This document shows positions 42,052 through 51,410 of a stretch of DNA of 64,000 nucleotides, one piece after another (position 1 is the first letter of the stretch; the number at the start of each line of letters is the position of its first letter). Both the position numbers and the translations under genes were made by a program. The DNA is from Bacillota bacterium (GTDB taxonomy: Bacteria > Bacillota > UBA4882 > UBA8346): positions 1 through 64,000 of the forward strand of contig JAEWZY010000061.1 in NCBI GenBank assembly GCA_023394955.1, read 5' to 3'. The notes below the pieces were generated by a model. The model saw nothing but the letters and a program-made list of their open reading frames with translations. It searched no databases and was not told where the DNA came from.

Positions 42052-43015
42052 TAATTTGGCGGAGAGGCGGTTTCCGGAAGGCCTATCGGGTTTGGGAGAT
42101 GACCTGATTGAGTTCAAACGGGATAATATCTATCTGGTTCCCGGGAAGGACGGGATCCGGGTCTTAAAACAGCTGGGTATCGGGGCAGAACAAGCGAGGC
42201 TAATCGGGGAGCTGCTAACCTATTTGAATGGTTCCGGTTTGACTCCCGAATTGATCCGCCCTAAGTCAGGGGCGGCCTATTTTTGGAATAAAGGCAACCG
42301 TTATTTTTTGACCCGTTTTTTACCGGGCCGGAGCGCTGACTATTATCAACTTCAAGACTTTCAAGCGGCCATTCGGGCTATGTCCTCCTTGCATCATCTG
42401 TCCGGCCGATTTCTTCAATCTCATCCGGCCTATCTTTCATTCTTAAAATTTGAACCGATTCGGTTTTGGCGGCGGCGCCTCCGGGAAATGGAGCTCTGCC
42501 GGGACCGGGCGATTCGGTTCAGGGATCCTTGGAGTAAGGAATATTTACGGGTATGGTATGTTTTTTGGAACCAAGGGGCTAAAGCGATAAAGGAAATTGA
42601 AACCATCAATACTGAATACCCGGGAGTAATCTGCTATCATGATTGGGCATTTCATAATCTGATCATTAATAACGGCGAAGCGGTATTAATAGATTTTGAT
42701 TACATGATAGTTGATCAACCGGTCCATGATCGGGTTAATCTGATCAGCCGTTATCTACGGCTTCATCAATGGTCAAAGGAAGCATTATTGAAAGCTCTTT
42801 GGAATTTTGACCGCTATTATCCTTGGAAAGCGGGAGAATTACGAAAACTCCGAATTTACTTGACTTTTCCTTATGAATATTGGATTTTGGGGCGGCAATA
42901 TTTCTTGGAGCGACAACCCTGGTCGGCGAGGTATTTTCAGGAACAATGGCAGCGGAAAATTAGCGGTTCTGAACAACGGGTTAAGATCTTGGAACTAATC
43001 GAATGTTTTGAGTGA
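42035..43015 (+). CDS. CotS-family kinase-like protein 4, catalytic His replaced
   Basis: 326 residues from ATG 42035, which lies inside the preceding small gene; TTG 42056, with GGGTGG seven bases upstream, is an alternative. Same kinase-like fold. The catalytic loop is ICYHDWAFHNLII: Tyr at the first position instead of His, Asp and Asn kept; metal site VLIDFDYMIVDQPVHD intact. Closest in plan to protein 1. It is followed nine bases later by a PHP phosphoesterase gene, so a kinase and a possible phosphatase share one transcript. Confidence 0.84.
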   Translation: MVMGGNNLAERRFPEGLSGLGDDLIEFKRDNIYLVPGKDGIRVLKQLGIGAEQARLIGELLTYLNGSGLTPELIRPKSGAAYFWNKGNRYFLTRFLPGRSADYYQLQDFQAAIRAMSSLHHLSGRFLQSHPAYLSFLKFEPIRFWRRRLREMELCRDRAIRFRDPWSKEYLRVWYVFWNQGAKAIKEIETINTEYPGVICYHDWAFHNLIINNGEAVLIDFDYMIVDQPVHDRVNLISRYLRLHQWSKEALLKALWNFDRYYPWKAGELRKLRIYLTFPYEYWILGRQYFLERQPWSARYFQEQWQRKISGSEQRVKILELIECFE

Positions 43016-43024
43016 GGTAATTTT

Positions 43025-43921
43025 ATGTCGAATCAAACCACGGGTATTAATATTAAAAAGACTCCAAAAGGCCGTTGGGTAACAGCGGACCTTCATATTC
43101 ACAGCATTTATTCGGATGGAGGTTTTACACCGGCTCAAATCTTAAAATACAGCGCTTCTCATTTTTTAGACGCCGTTGCCATCGCTGATCATTCCGAGAT
43201 TAAAGGGGCTTTGGAGGGCAAAGTTTTCGCGGAGAAACACCCGGAACTGCCTATAATCTTAAAGGCGCAGGAAGTTTCGGCCGGAAACCGCTTTCACTTT
43301 CTCCTGATAAACAGTTGTCAGCCTTGTTCTGAATTTACCAGGGACAATATCATGGATCGTTTGGCGGAACACCACCGGTTGGGCGGGGTAACAGTTGTAG
43401 CCCATCCCTGGACTATGCCCAATTCCAAGTGGGCCCGGAGTTGTCTCCGGGATTTAATCGCCGCCGACTTGGTCGATGGAATTGAACTATTTAATTCGGC
43501 GGCCTTGGATATCCCGGAGATCCGTAATATATGGGAGAGGATTTGGGAAGAGTGGATCGGCCCATATAAATTAGGGGTTTTGGGAGGTTCGGACTTTCAT
43601 CATTTACACAAAGGGCGTTATATCGGAACCGGCCGGACTTATCTCAAAGTTTATTCCCCTGGAGAGCAGGGAATAATCGATGCTTTACGGTCCAGACGGT
43701 GTGTGGCCGGTTTGTTCAGCAACCGAACCAACCGGGCGGATTCAATCGAGGCCGGCCTATTATGGGGACAGGGACCTTGGTTGGCGGAATTACAAAGGTT
43801 TCGGGAAAATCTTCAAACGAGGTTGACAACGGGATTAAATCATTATACCCGAGCTTACCGCAGGCTCTTTTTGAACTTGTTTGAAGCGGGGCATTATCAA
43901 CTTTTAGCAGACCTGCTTTAA
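43025..43921 (+). CDS. PHP-domain metal-dependent phosphoesterase
   Basis: 298 residues; GAGGT seven bases before the ATG. The four PHP motifs are visible: DLHIHSIYSDGG, IADHSE, VVAHPW and GGSDFHH. These supply the His/Asp ligands of a three-metal site. Relatives include histidinol phosphatases and nucleotide or oligonucleotide phosphatases; the substrate cannot be read from sequence. The C-terminal 80 residues are basic and helical (RFRENLQTRLTTGLNHYTRA) and do not belong to the core. Paired with CotS-like protein 4. Confidence 0.88.
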   Translation: MSNQTTGINIKKTPKGRWVTADLHIHSIYSDGGFTPAQILKYSASHFLDAVAIADHSEIKGALEGKVFAEKHPELPIILKAQEVSAGNRFHFLLINSCQPCSEFTRDNIMDRLAEHHRLGGVTVVAHPWTMPNSKWARSCLRDLIAADLVDGIELFNSAALDIPEIRNIWERIWEEWIGPYKLGVLGGSDFHHLHKGRYIGTGRTYLKVYSPGEQGIIDALRSRRCVAGLFSNRTNRADSIEAGLLWGQGPWLAELQRFRENLQTRLTTGLNHYTRAYRRLFLNLFEAGHYQLLADLL

Positions 43922-44028
43922 GCAGAATATGTTTCGAGTTCCATGTTGATTGTTGATTAGGCGCGACTAATGGTTTTGCGCGGAACGAAATTTATCACGA
44001 CGTTTATCAATAAATTCCAAAATGATGC

Positions 44029-44057
44029 TTATTAAAAAGAGGAATTTGGTCGATAAT
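44029..44057 (+). promoter_or_regulatory. Candidate promoter of the mraZ operon
   Basis: TTATTA (44029-44034) and GATAAT (44052-44057) are 17 bases apart. Transcription would start near 44064, just before the MraZ boxes. Box match is only moderate. Confidence 0.4.
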
Positions 44058-44075
44058 GGAGTATATAGAAAACTT

Positions 44076-44100
44076 AGTGGAGTAAAGTGGAGTGAAGTGG
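44076..44100 (+). promoter_or_regulatory. MraZ operator: three AGTGG boxes at 10-bp spacing
   Basis: AGTGG occurs at 44076-44080, 44086-44090 and 44096-44100, exactly one helical turn apart and 24 bases before the mraZ start. MraZ is known to bind tandem short direct repeats with a GTGG core upstream of its own operon, so this is very likely its autoregulatory site. Confidence 0.85.
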
Positions 44101-44123
44101 GTTAAAAACGGGGTGTTTCTACC

Positions 44124-44555
44124 GTGTTTATGGGAGAATTCCAACATTCATTAGACGAAAAAGGGCGCTTGATCATTCCTGCGAAATTCCGGGAAGACTT
44201 AGGGGAGAAGTTCGTTCTCACCCGCGGCTTGGATAGCTCTTTATTCGTTTACCCAATGAATCAATGGAAAATCCTGGAGGAAAAAATTAAAGAACTTCCC
44301 ACCTCCCAAGCAGACACCAGGGCTTTCGTCCGCCTCTTTTTTTCGGGAGCGGTTGAAGCCGAACCGGACAAACAGGGTAGAATGGTCTTACCCCTGCATT
44401 TGAGGGAACATGCCAAGATTGAACGAGATGTATACATTATCGGAGTTTCTACTAAAATTGAAATTTGGTCTAAGGAAACTTGGGAAGACTATACTAATCA
44501 CGCTCGTCAATCTTATGAAGCCATCGCCGAAAATATAATTGATATCGGAATCTAG
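44124..44555 (+). CDS. mraZ: Transcriptional regulator MraZ
   Basis: 143 residues from GTG 44124 (GGGGTG 9 bases upstream), giving the typical MFMGEFQHSLDEKGRLIIPA. Two tandem SpoVT/AbrB-like half domains each carry the DxxxR motif (DEKGR and DKQGR) used for DNA contact. It forms ring-shaped oligomers that bind repeats before its own operon and tune cell-wall and division genes. Three matching boxes lie directly upstream. First gene of the division and cell-wall cluster. Confidence 0.97.
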   Translation: MFMGEFQHSLDEKGRLIIPAKFREDLGEKFVLTRGLDSSLFVYPMNQWKILEEKIKELPTSQADTRAFVRLFFSGAVEAEPDKQGRMVLPLHLREHAKIERDVYIIGVSTKIEIWSKETWEDYTNHARQSYEAIAENIIDIGI

Positions 44556-44586
44556 TTCAGCGATCACTGCAAAAGGCGGAGAGTTC

Positions 44587-45528
44587 ATGTCCGAATTCAA
44601 ACATCAATCGGTCTTATTGAATGAAGTGATTTATTATTTAGATATTAAACCGGCTGGAGTTTACATCGACGCGACCCTGGGCGGAGGAGGGCATTCTCTC
44701 CGGATAGCAAGCAGAATGAATAGCCAAGGGCTCTTAATTGGGATCGACCAAGATCAAACCGCAATCCAGGCGTCTCAAGAAAGGTTGGCAAATGTCGCGC
44801 CTGGGGTGAAATTATTTAGGAGTAATTTTGAGGCGATTCCGGAGATCCTCGCGGATTTGAAAATCACCGCAATCGATGGCGTATTATTCGATTTGGGAGT
44901 CTCTTCGCCTCAACTCGATGAAGAAGAACGAGGGTTTAGTTATAAAAATGAAGCTCCGCTCGACATGAGAATGGATCGGAGCCAACCATTTTCAGCTGCG
45001 CATCTGGTCAATTCAGCCAGTGTCGATGACTTGACCAGAATTATCGGTGAATACGGGGAAGAACGCTGGGCTAAAAGGATTGCAATCTTTATTGACCGCC
45101 AACGCCGGGAAAAGGAGATCCAAACCACCGGCGAATTGGCGGATATCATCAAAAAAGCGATACCGGCTGCAGCTCGCCGCAGCGGCCCACATCCGGCGCG
45201 CCGCACTTTTCAAGCGCTGCGGATCGCGGTCAACAACGAAATTGAAGTATTGGAAAAAGCTTTGGAGGCAACGATTCCTTTATTAAGGCAAGGGGGCAGG
45301 ATCGTCGTCGTCTCCTTTCATTCATTGGAAGATCGGATCGTTAAAAATGTCTTTGCCAAAGAGGCTAAAGGCTGTCAATGCCCTAAAGAATTGCCAGTCT
45401 GCCAATGTAATAATCAACCACGGTTGAAAAATTTAACTAAAAAACCGGTGCTTCCCACTCCGGATGAGATCAGGTTAAATCCCCGCGCTCGTAGTTCCAA
45501 ACTTCGATCCGCCGAGAAACTGGTCTAA
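44587..45528 (+). CDS. rsmH: 16S rRNA (cytosine1402-N4)-methyltransferase
   Basis: 313 residues from ATG 44587 (GGCGGAG at 44575-44581). It methylates N4 of C1402 in 16S rRNA. The SAM-binding site DATLGGGGHSLRIA, the family signature LFDLGVSSPQLDEEERGFSY and the C-terminal VVVSFHSLEDRIVK are present, as is the RRSGPHPARRTFQALRIAVN block. Normal length. Second gene of the cluster, 31 bases after mraZ, as in nearly all bacteria. Confidence 0.98.
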   Translation: MSEFKHQSVLLNEVIYYLDIKPAGVYIDATLGGGGHSLRIASRMNSQGLLIGIDQDQTAIQASQERLANVAPGVKLFRSNFEAIPEILADLKITAIDGVLFDLGVSSPQLDEEERGFSYKNEAPLDMRMDRSQPFSAAHLVNSASVDDLTRIIGEYGEERWAKRIAIFIDRQRREKEIQTTGELADIIKKAIPAAARRSGPHPARRTFQALRIAVNNEIEVLEKALEATIPLLRQGGRIVVVSFHSLEDRIVKNVFAKEAKGCQCPKELPVCQCNNQPRLKNLTKKPVLPTPDEIRLNPRARSSKLRSAEKLV

Positions 45529-45550
45529 TGATAAGGGATGGTGCGTAAAA

Positions 45551-46000
45551 ATGTTAATGGCTGAAAGATATCCAATGGAAAAACCGAATCAAAAGTCCGG
45601 GGTGAAAGTTGAAAAAAAAACTCATCTCCGTTGGAAGCGGACCGCCCTAATTAAAATAGTCGGAGTACTGATTGGATTGATTTTTTTAAATTCGGTAATT
45701 CAGGCGTTAGTGGTTGAAAAGAATCATCAAATTTTAGTCCAACGTGGTGAAATTCAAGCGTTGGATCGGGAATTGAATAAGATACAGATCGAGATCGCCG
45801 GTTTGAATTCATATGAACGAATTCAAAAGTTGGCCAAAACCGAGTTGGGAATGAAACTGGCGTCACCGGAGGACTACCGTAGGATTGCCGTCGCGCCATC
45901 CGCCAAACGGACGGAGCCCGGTTCTTATCGAAAAAATATTTTGAGTAGGGTGGCGGCTTGGGTTGGAGGCGTTGGCGAGACCCTGGCGAATACTCCTTGA
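45551..46000 (+). CDS. ftsL: FtsL-like cell-division protein
   Basis: 149 residues. Bitopic membrane protein: basic cytoplasmic head (1-35), one membrane helix (about 36-56, IKIVGVLIGLIFLNSVI), then a coiled coil (about 60-95, EIQALDRELNKIQIEI) and an AKTELGMKLASPEDY motif as in the septum-initiator family. FtsL/DivIC proteins hold the divisome together and regulate septal peptidoglycan synthesis. Sequence identity in the family is low, so the call rests on topology and on position between rsmH and a class B PBP, which is the ftsL place. The C-terminal tail is unusual and basic. Confidence 0.85.
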   Translation: MLMAERYPMEKPNQKSGVKVEKKTHLRWKRTALIKIVGVLIGLIFLNSVIQALVVEKNHQILVQRGEIQALDRELNKIQIEIAGLNSYERIQKLAKTELGMKLASPEDYRRIAVAPSAKRTEPGSYRKNILSRVAAWVGGVGETLANTP

Positions 46001-46090
46001 TGTTTTGGGCTTTTCTCCGCGAGCGCCTTGTGGTAAATTAGGACTAAGAAAATATTTTTAATCTATATAGCCCTTTGCGGAGGAAAGACC

Positions 46091-48283
46091 TTGAATTACG
46101 AAGTTGAGTCCAAAAAAAGAATTGTCTGGCTATTGCTTATCGTCCTAATTATTATGGGCGGTTTAATTTTGCGTTCGTTTTATATTCAGATATTCATGGC
46201 CGGTTGGTTAAAGGAAGCCGCTGAACGGCAGAGATTTCGGGCTTTACCGATTGTACCCCGGCGGGGCGCGATTTATGATCGCGCCGGTAATGAATTGGCG
46301 GTCAGCATTGATGGGGAATGCATTTACGGGCTCCCTGCCGAAGCGGGTCTAGTTATAACCGATCTGGTCAAGGGAACGGTAACGGATTTAAAAGACACAA
46401 ATAGCCTCAAAAAAATTGCTGGTGTTGTGGGAAGCGTGTTGAAGATGGAACCGGCCCGGATTGAGCAAGTTCTTTCAAAACGCGCTTCTTTTGTCTGGAT
46501 AAAAAGGAAAGCGTCTTTTGAAGAAGTGGATCACTTAAGGAAAGCGATGAGTTGGTCTGAGGACGGCAAACGTTATGAAATACACGGGATTGAGGTCGGC
46601 CAGCGGGCTCATCGTTTTTACCCTCAAACTTTTCTGGGATCTCAAGTCATCGGTATCGCCGGTATTGACAATCAAGGTTTAGAAGGTCTAGAAAAACATT
46701 ATGAACATTATTTAGCCGGTGTTCCCGGAAGCGATCAGGCCGAGTTTGACACTGCCGGCCATTACATACCCCAAGGCGAAAGACGGTACTTAGCGCCGAT
46801 AGATGGTGATTCGTTATATCTGACTATTGATCAGAATATCCAATACATTGTCGAAAGAGAACTAGAAAAAGCGGTCCATGATACCGGCTCGAAGCGGGGG
46901 ATGGGGATTATGGTCGATCCTCGAACCGGAGAGGTTATAGCCATCGCTAGCTATCCCAGGTTTGACCCGAATGAATATTCTAAATATCCATTGGAATATC
47001 GACGTAATCCCCTGGCCACCGATATGTATGAACCGGGCTCCACTTTTAAAGTGTTTACTGCCGCCGCCGCCTTGGAAGAAGGGAAGGTCAGTTTGGATTC
47101 GGAATTTTTCGATCCCGGATTTATCGTGGTCGAAGACCGCCGGATCAAATGTTGGAAAGCTGGGGGTCATGGCAGCCAAACTTTCACCGAAGCGGTTGAA
47201 AATTCTTGTAATCCCGTTTTCGCTACTTTGGCGATGCGGTTAGGCAAAGATACTCTTTATAAATATATTAAGTCATTCGGTTTCGGAAGCGTTGCCGGGC
47301 TGGATTTTCCGGGAGAATCACCGGGTCGTTTACAACCAATCGGTCAAGTTAAAAATGTGGAACTGGCGAATATCGGTTTCGGGCAAGGAGTGGCCGTGAC
47401 TCCGCTCCAAATGGTAATGGGAGTAGCCTCAATCGCCAATGGCGGTTACTTGCTCCGACCTTATCTAGTCAAAAAGATCGTTTCTCCAGGAGATAAGGTA
47501 AAGCTAGAGAATGAACGGCAAGTAGTGCGGGAGGTAATTTCCGGAGAGACCGCCCGTACCATGCGTGATTTGATGCGTTCAGTTGTCACCAATGGCTCCG
47601 GAGTTCGGGCTTATTTAGAAGGTTACCGGGTAGCTGGCAAGACAGGTACTGCTCAAAAGGTAGTTCAAGGCCGAAGGGGTTATTCTCAATTGATAGCTTC
47701 TTTTGTTGGGTTTGCGCCAGCCGATGATCCTCAGTTGGTAGGGATGGTTATTTTAGATGAACCGAGTTGCCCGGTGAAATATGGCGGGGTTATCGCAGCC
47801 CCGGTTGTCGGTAGTATCTTTCGGGATTCCCTTCGTTATCTGGGCGTGAAACCCGTTTTCGAACCGCAGGTTCTGGAAAAGCTGAATGAAGAAGAAGTAA
47901 TAGTGCCCAATTTATTGAACCGGCCGATTGCCGAAGCATTGGCTCTTCTACAGAAGAGTAAGATTAATTACCGTCTGATCGGCCGGGGCAGTTTTGTTTA
48001 TGATCAAGTGCCCAAACCGGGAGTCAAGATTAATCGCCAATCGAAAGTCTTGATTTACTTTGATCCGGAAGAAAAATATCAATCAGGCAGGGTCAAACTC
48101 GTCCTTCCAAATCTTCAAGGCTTATCGGCTTCCAAAGCGGAACAATTATTAAGTGAGTTAGGGCTGGGGTTGGAAGCGCAGGGGGACGGGATCGCTGTTG
48201 AGCAGCATCCGCCGGCGGGAACTGTAGTCGAATCAGGTAGTAAAATCAAAGTCTTATTTAAACCGGAACCCAAAACGCCTTAA
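46091..48283 (+). CDS. Class B penicillin-binding protein (FtsI/SpoVD type) with two PASTA domains
   Basis: 730 residues from TTG 46091; GGAGGA seven bases upstream. A membrane anchor (about 11-33) is followed by a dimerisation domain and a transpeptidase: S317-T-F-K320, the SxN motif in ENSCNPVF, and AGK517-TGTAQK. Two C-terminal PASTA domains (about 600-660 and 668-727, VPNLLNRPIAEAL and LPNLQGLSASKAE) bind muropeptides or other partners. It cross-links peptidoglycan during division or spore cortex synthesis; position alone does not separate PBP2B from SpoVD. There is a 264-base gap before murE. Confidence 0.95.
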   Translation: MNYEVESKKRIVWLLLIVLIIMGGLILRSFYIQIFMAGWLKEAAERQRFRALPIVPRRGAIYDRAGNELAVSIDGECIYGLPAEAGLVITDLVKGTVTDLKDTNSLKKIAGVVGSVLKMEPARIEQVLSKRASFVWIKRKASFEEVDHLRKAMSWSEDGKRYEIHGIEVGQRAHRFYPQTFLGSQVIGIAGIDNQGLEGLEKHYEHYLAGVPGSDQAEFDTAGHYIPQGERRYLAPIDGDSLYLTIDQNIQYIVERELEKAVHDTGSKRGMGIMVDPRTGEVIAIASYPRFDPNEYSKYPLEYRRNPLATDMYEPGSTFKVFTAAAALEEGKVSLDSEFFDPGFIVVEDRRIKCWKAGGHGSQTFTEAVENSCNPVFATLAMRLGKDTLYKYIKSFGFGSVAGLDFPGESPGRLQPIGQVKNVELANIGFGQGVAVTPLQMVMGVASIANGGYLLRPYLVKKIVSPGDKVKLENERQVVREVISGETARTMRDLMRSVVTNGSGVRAYLEGYRVAGKTGTAQKVVQGRRGYSQLIASFVGFAPADDPQLVGMVILDEPSCPVKYGGVIAAPVVGSIFRDSLRYLGVKPVFEPQVLEKLNEEEVIVPNLLNRPIAEALALLQKSKINYRLIGRGSFVYDQVPKPGVKINRQSKVLIYFDPEEKYQSGRVKLVLPNLQGLSASKAEQLLSELGLGLEAQGDGIAVEQHPPAGTVVESGSKIKVLFKPEPKTP

Positions 48284-48391
48284 TTCTTCAAAACCCGGTT
48301 TGAATTGGGAACTTTGGTATAAACTACATAGGAGACTCAGTGTTTAAATTTTTACCATAGAGTATAGAACAAAAATAGTATGAAAAAGAAT

Positions 48392-48420
48392 TAACTATTA
48401 TTTGATAGTTATGGCTTTTT
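48392..48420 (+). terminator. Weak AT-rich terminator between the PBP gene and murE
   Basis: TAACTAT pairs with ATAGTTA around six bases, followed by TGGC and six T. The stem is AT-only, so partial read-through is likely. Confidence 0.45.
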
Positions 48421-48547
48421 TGTGTCCTCTTCCGGTTCGGGCATTTATTTGTCTGAAGATACGGCAGGATTGTCTTATGGGAAAGCGAATAACTTGGCGA
48501 TAATTATCAATGGTCATGATTGATCACTGATGAAAGGGGACTGGTCG

Positions 48548-50041
48548 GTGAATTTAGCGGAAATATTAAAGAATATCAAACTGATCAAAGTAAACGGCAG
48601 CCTTGATCTGGAGATAAACGAGATTAACCAAGACTCGCGTTTGGTTTCTAAGGGCGATTTATTTCTAAGCATTAAAGGTTCCAAACTTGACGGTCATCAA
48701 TATCTGAAGCACGCCGCCGAACAAGGGGCGATTGCTGCGATCGTTGAGGATTGGCCCGAAAACCGCCACGGCTTGACTATTATTCAAGTTAAAGATGTTG
48801 CCGGTTCCTTAAAAGAAATCGCCGGAGCTTTTTACGGATATCCCGACCGACATTTAAAATTAATCGGAGTCATAGGGACCAACGGAAAAACCACTTCGAC
48901 CTATTTGTTAAAAAACATGTTGGAAGCCTCCGGTTATCGAGTGGGCTTAATCGGGACCATTCACAATCTCATCGAAGACCGGGTAATACCGGCAAACAAT
49001 TTGGTAACAAATACTACGCCGGGAATGCTGGAGCTTCAAAAGTTATTCGCTAAAATGGTTGCGGCCGGAGTCGACTATGTGGTGATGGAAGTCTCTTCTC
49101 ATTCCATTGCTCAGGGCCGGATAGCCGGTCTCAGATTTACAGGAGGTATTTTTACCAATATCACCCAAGATCATCTCGATTACCATAAAACCTTTGAGGA
49201 ATATTTAAAGGTAAAAACTACATTTTTTAAAGATTTAGCGCCTGATTCCTGGGCGGCGATTAATAATGACGACCCTCACGCCGAGTCGATCATCGCTCAA
49301 ATCAAAGCTAAAGTATATACCTATGGAATATATAATAAAGCATCGGTTCAGGCTGAAAAGGTTGAAGTAATTCAAGCGGGAGTATCATATAGAGCCAATA
49401 CCTTTAAAGGAAAGATCAGCTTAGCCCTTAACCTAACCGGTTACTTCAATGTTTATAATAGTTTAGGAGCATTGACCGCCGGTTTGGCGGAAGGATTAGA
49501 ACCTCCTAAGATAAAACATGGTTTAGAATCGGTATCGATTGTTCCCGGCCGGTTTCAAATGGTACCGGAATCTAAAACCTTTGGAGTAATCGTCGATTAT
49601 GCCCACACCCCCGATGGTCTTGAGAATATCTTAAAAACCGCCCGGAGTCTAACCTCCCGTCGATTGCTTTTAGTTTTCGGCTGCGGTGGCGACCGCGACC
49701 GCGCCAAAAGGCCGATTATGGGAGAGATCGCAGCCAAAATGGCCGATTTCACCATAATAACTTCTGATAACCCTCGCTCGGAAGACCCTTTGCAAATCAT
49801 CAACGATATTGAAGCCGGGTTTAAAAAAACTACATCTAAAGCTGTTTATCAAGTAGAAGCCGATCGTTCCAAGGCGATTAAAAAAATTATCGCCATGGCC
49901 GATGCGGCCGATTTGGTAATGATCGCCGGAAAAGGCCACGAGACTTATCAGGATTTTGGAGATCACCGGATTCATTTTGACGACCGGGAAGTGGCCCGGG
50001 AAGCGCTTAAGGAGAAATTCAATGGCCGATTTCAAGCTTAG
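48548..50041 (+). CDS. murE: UDP-MurNAc-tripeptide synthetase, meso-diaminopimelate type
   Basis: 497 residues from GTG 48548 with AAGGGG seven bases upstream; the ATG at 48530 has no such signal. It adds the third amino acid to UDP-MurNAc-Ala-Glu in the cytoplasm. Mur ligase ATP site GVIGTNGKTTSTYLL, the carbamylated-Lys region and the substrate-selecting motif D407-N-P-R410 (SDNPRSEDP) that binds diaminopimelate. The wall is therefore predicted to contain meso-DAP rather than Lys. murF overlaps the 3' end by 20 bases. Confidence 0.97.
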   Translation: MNLAEILKNIKLIKVNGSLDLEINEINQDSRLVSKGDLFLSIKGSKLDGHQYLKHAAEQGAIAAIVEDWPENRHGLTIIQVKDVAGSLKEIAGAFYGYPDRHLKLIGVIGTNGKTTSTYLLKNMLEASGYRVGLIGTIHNLIEDRVIPANNLVTNTTPGMLELQKLFAKMVAAGVDYVVMEVSSHSIAQGRIAGLRFTGGIFTNITQDHLDYHKTFEEYLKVKTTFFKDLAPDSWAAINNDDPHAESIIAQIKAKVYTYGIYNKASVQAEKVEVIQAGVSYRANTFKGKISLALNLTGYFNVYNSLGALTAGLAEGLEPPKIKHGLESVSIVPGRFQMVPESKTFGVIVDYAHTPDGLENILKTARSLTSRRLLLVFGCGGDRDRAKRPIMGEIAAKMADFTIITSDNPRSEDPLQIINDIEAGFKKTTSKAVYQVEADRSKAIKKIIAMADAADLVMIAGKGHETYQDFGDHRIHFDDREVAREALKEKFNGRFQA

Positions 50042-51410
50042 CGAGATTATTCAAATTGTTAACGGACAGCTTATCAAGGGCGATCCGGAGTTGACTGTTT
50101 CCGGAATTAGCACCGACTCTCGTAAAATTAAACGAGGCGATCTATTTCTAGCTTTAAAAGGAGAACATTTTGACGGTCATCAATTTCTGAACGAAGCGGT
50201 TAATGCGGGGGCCGCCGCCTTGTTAGTCATGGACGAGACTAACTTCGCCGGAGAGACGCGGATAATAAAGACTGATGATACCTTAAAGGCTTTTGGCGCT
50301 ATTGCCGGGTTCCATCGTCAAAGATTTAAAGTTCCGGTAATTGGGATTACCGGTTCTAACGGTAAAACCACCACTAAGGATTTGATAGCTGCAGTATTGT
50401 CTCAAAAATATAACGTTGTCAAAACTGAAGCCAATTATAACAATGAAATCGGCCTTCCGCTAACCTTGTTGAAGATGGATCAAACAACTGAAGCAGTGGT
50501 AGTAGAGATGGGTATGCGGGGACTAGGCCAAATTCATAATTTAGCAACCATTGCCGGACCTGAAATTGGGATCATCACTAATATCGGACAAGCGCACATG
50601 GAGCTGTTAGGGTCTGAAGCTAACATCGCCAAAGCCAAGGCGGAGCTCATCGAATCACTTCCTCCGAAAGGGATTGCCGTTTTGAACGGAGACGATCCTT
50701 GGATACGACAGATGGCCATACCCCATCAGGTGCGCCCTATCTGGTTTGGTTTGGATGATTCGAACTTAGATTATCGAGGAGTTGAGCTCGGGAATAACGG
50801 AGAGGGAATTCGCTTTCAAGTCGAGGGAAACAGTGGAAAATTCGAACTCTTTCTGCCGTTGCCGGGGCGGTTAAATGTGTATAATGCTTTAGCCGCTGTT
50901 GTTATTGGCAGCATCCTGAGCTTATCCATCCGGGAAATCAAGGAGGGCCTCGCGGCGCCGGCAATGACCGGACGGAGGCTTAAAATAATAAACCGAAACC
51001 AATTCCGGATCATTGATGATACTTATAACGCTAGTCCCGCTTCGGTTAAGGCCGCCCTGGAGGTGCTTTGCGGGCTTTCAGCCCCTGGCAAGAAAATTGC
51101 GGTCTTAGCCGATATGCTCGAATTGGGTGAAGCTTCGATCAGTTCCCATATTGAAATCGGTGAATATGCCGCCAATCTAGAAATTGACTATTTATTGGCT
51201 TATGGGGATTTGGCCCGAAAATATGTGGCGGGCTTTGTTAGCATAACTCCGGGAAAAGCGGAATATTTTTCAAATAAACAGGATTTAATCCAAGGACTTA
51301 AAGAACTAGCCGGTCCCGGCGATTCGATCTTAATCAAAGGTTCACGCGGCATGCAAATGGAGGAGGTAGTCGAAGCCTTATCCGAAGAGGGGGTTCTAAT
51401 CAATGAATGA
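50022..51410 (+). CDS. murF: UDP-MurNAc-tripeptide:D-Ala-D-Ala ligase
   Basis: 462 residues from ATG 50022 (AAGGAG nine bases upstream, inside the murE 3' end). It completes the pentapeptide precursor. The N-terminal domain contains ISTDSRKIKRGDLFLALKG, followed by the ATPase loop GITGSNGKTTTKDLIAAVLS, the NYNNEIGLPLTLL block typical of MurF and the C-terminal IDDTYNASPASVKAAL. Normal length. mraY begins eight bases before its stop. Confidence 0.97.
   Translation: MADFKLSEIIQIVNGQLIKGDPELTVSGISTDSRKIKRGDLFLALKGEHFDGHQFLNEAVNAGAAALLVMDETNFAGETRIIKTDDTLKAFGAIAGFHRQRFKVPVIGITGSNGKTTTKDLIAAVLSQKYNVVKTEANYNNEIGLPLTLLKMDQTTEAVVVEMGMRGLGQIHNLATIAGPEIGIITNIGQAHMELLGSEANIAKAKAELIESLPPKGIAVLNGDDPWIRQMAIPHQVRPIWFGLDDSNLDYRGVELGNNGEGIRFQVEGNSGKFELFLPLPGRLNVYNALAAVVIGSILSLSIREIKEGLAAPAMTGRRLKIINRNQFRIIDDTYNASPASVKAALEVLCGLSAPGKKIAVLADMLELGEASISSHIEIGEYAANLEIDYLLAYGDLARKYVAGFVSITPGKAEYFSNKQDLIQGLKELAGPGDSILIKGSRGMQMEEVVEALSEEGVLINE

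Noticed and set aside
37337..43921. Prophage or integrated element in the accessory region
   Set aside because: No integrase, attachment repeats, phage structural genes or tRNA boundary were seen.
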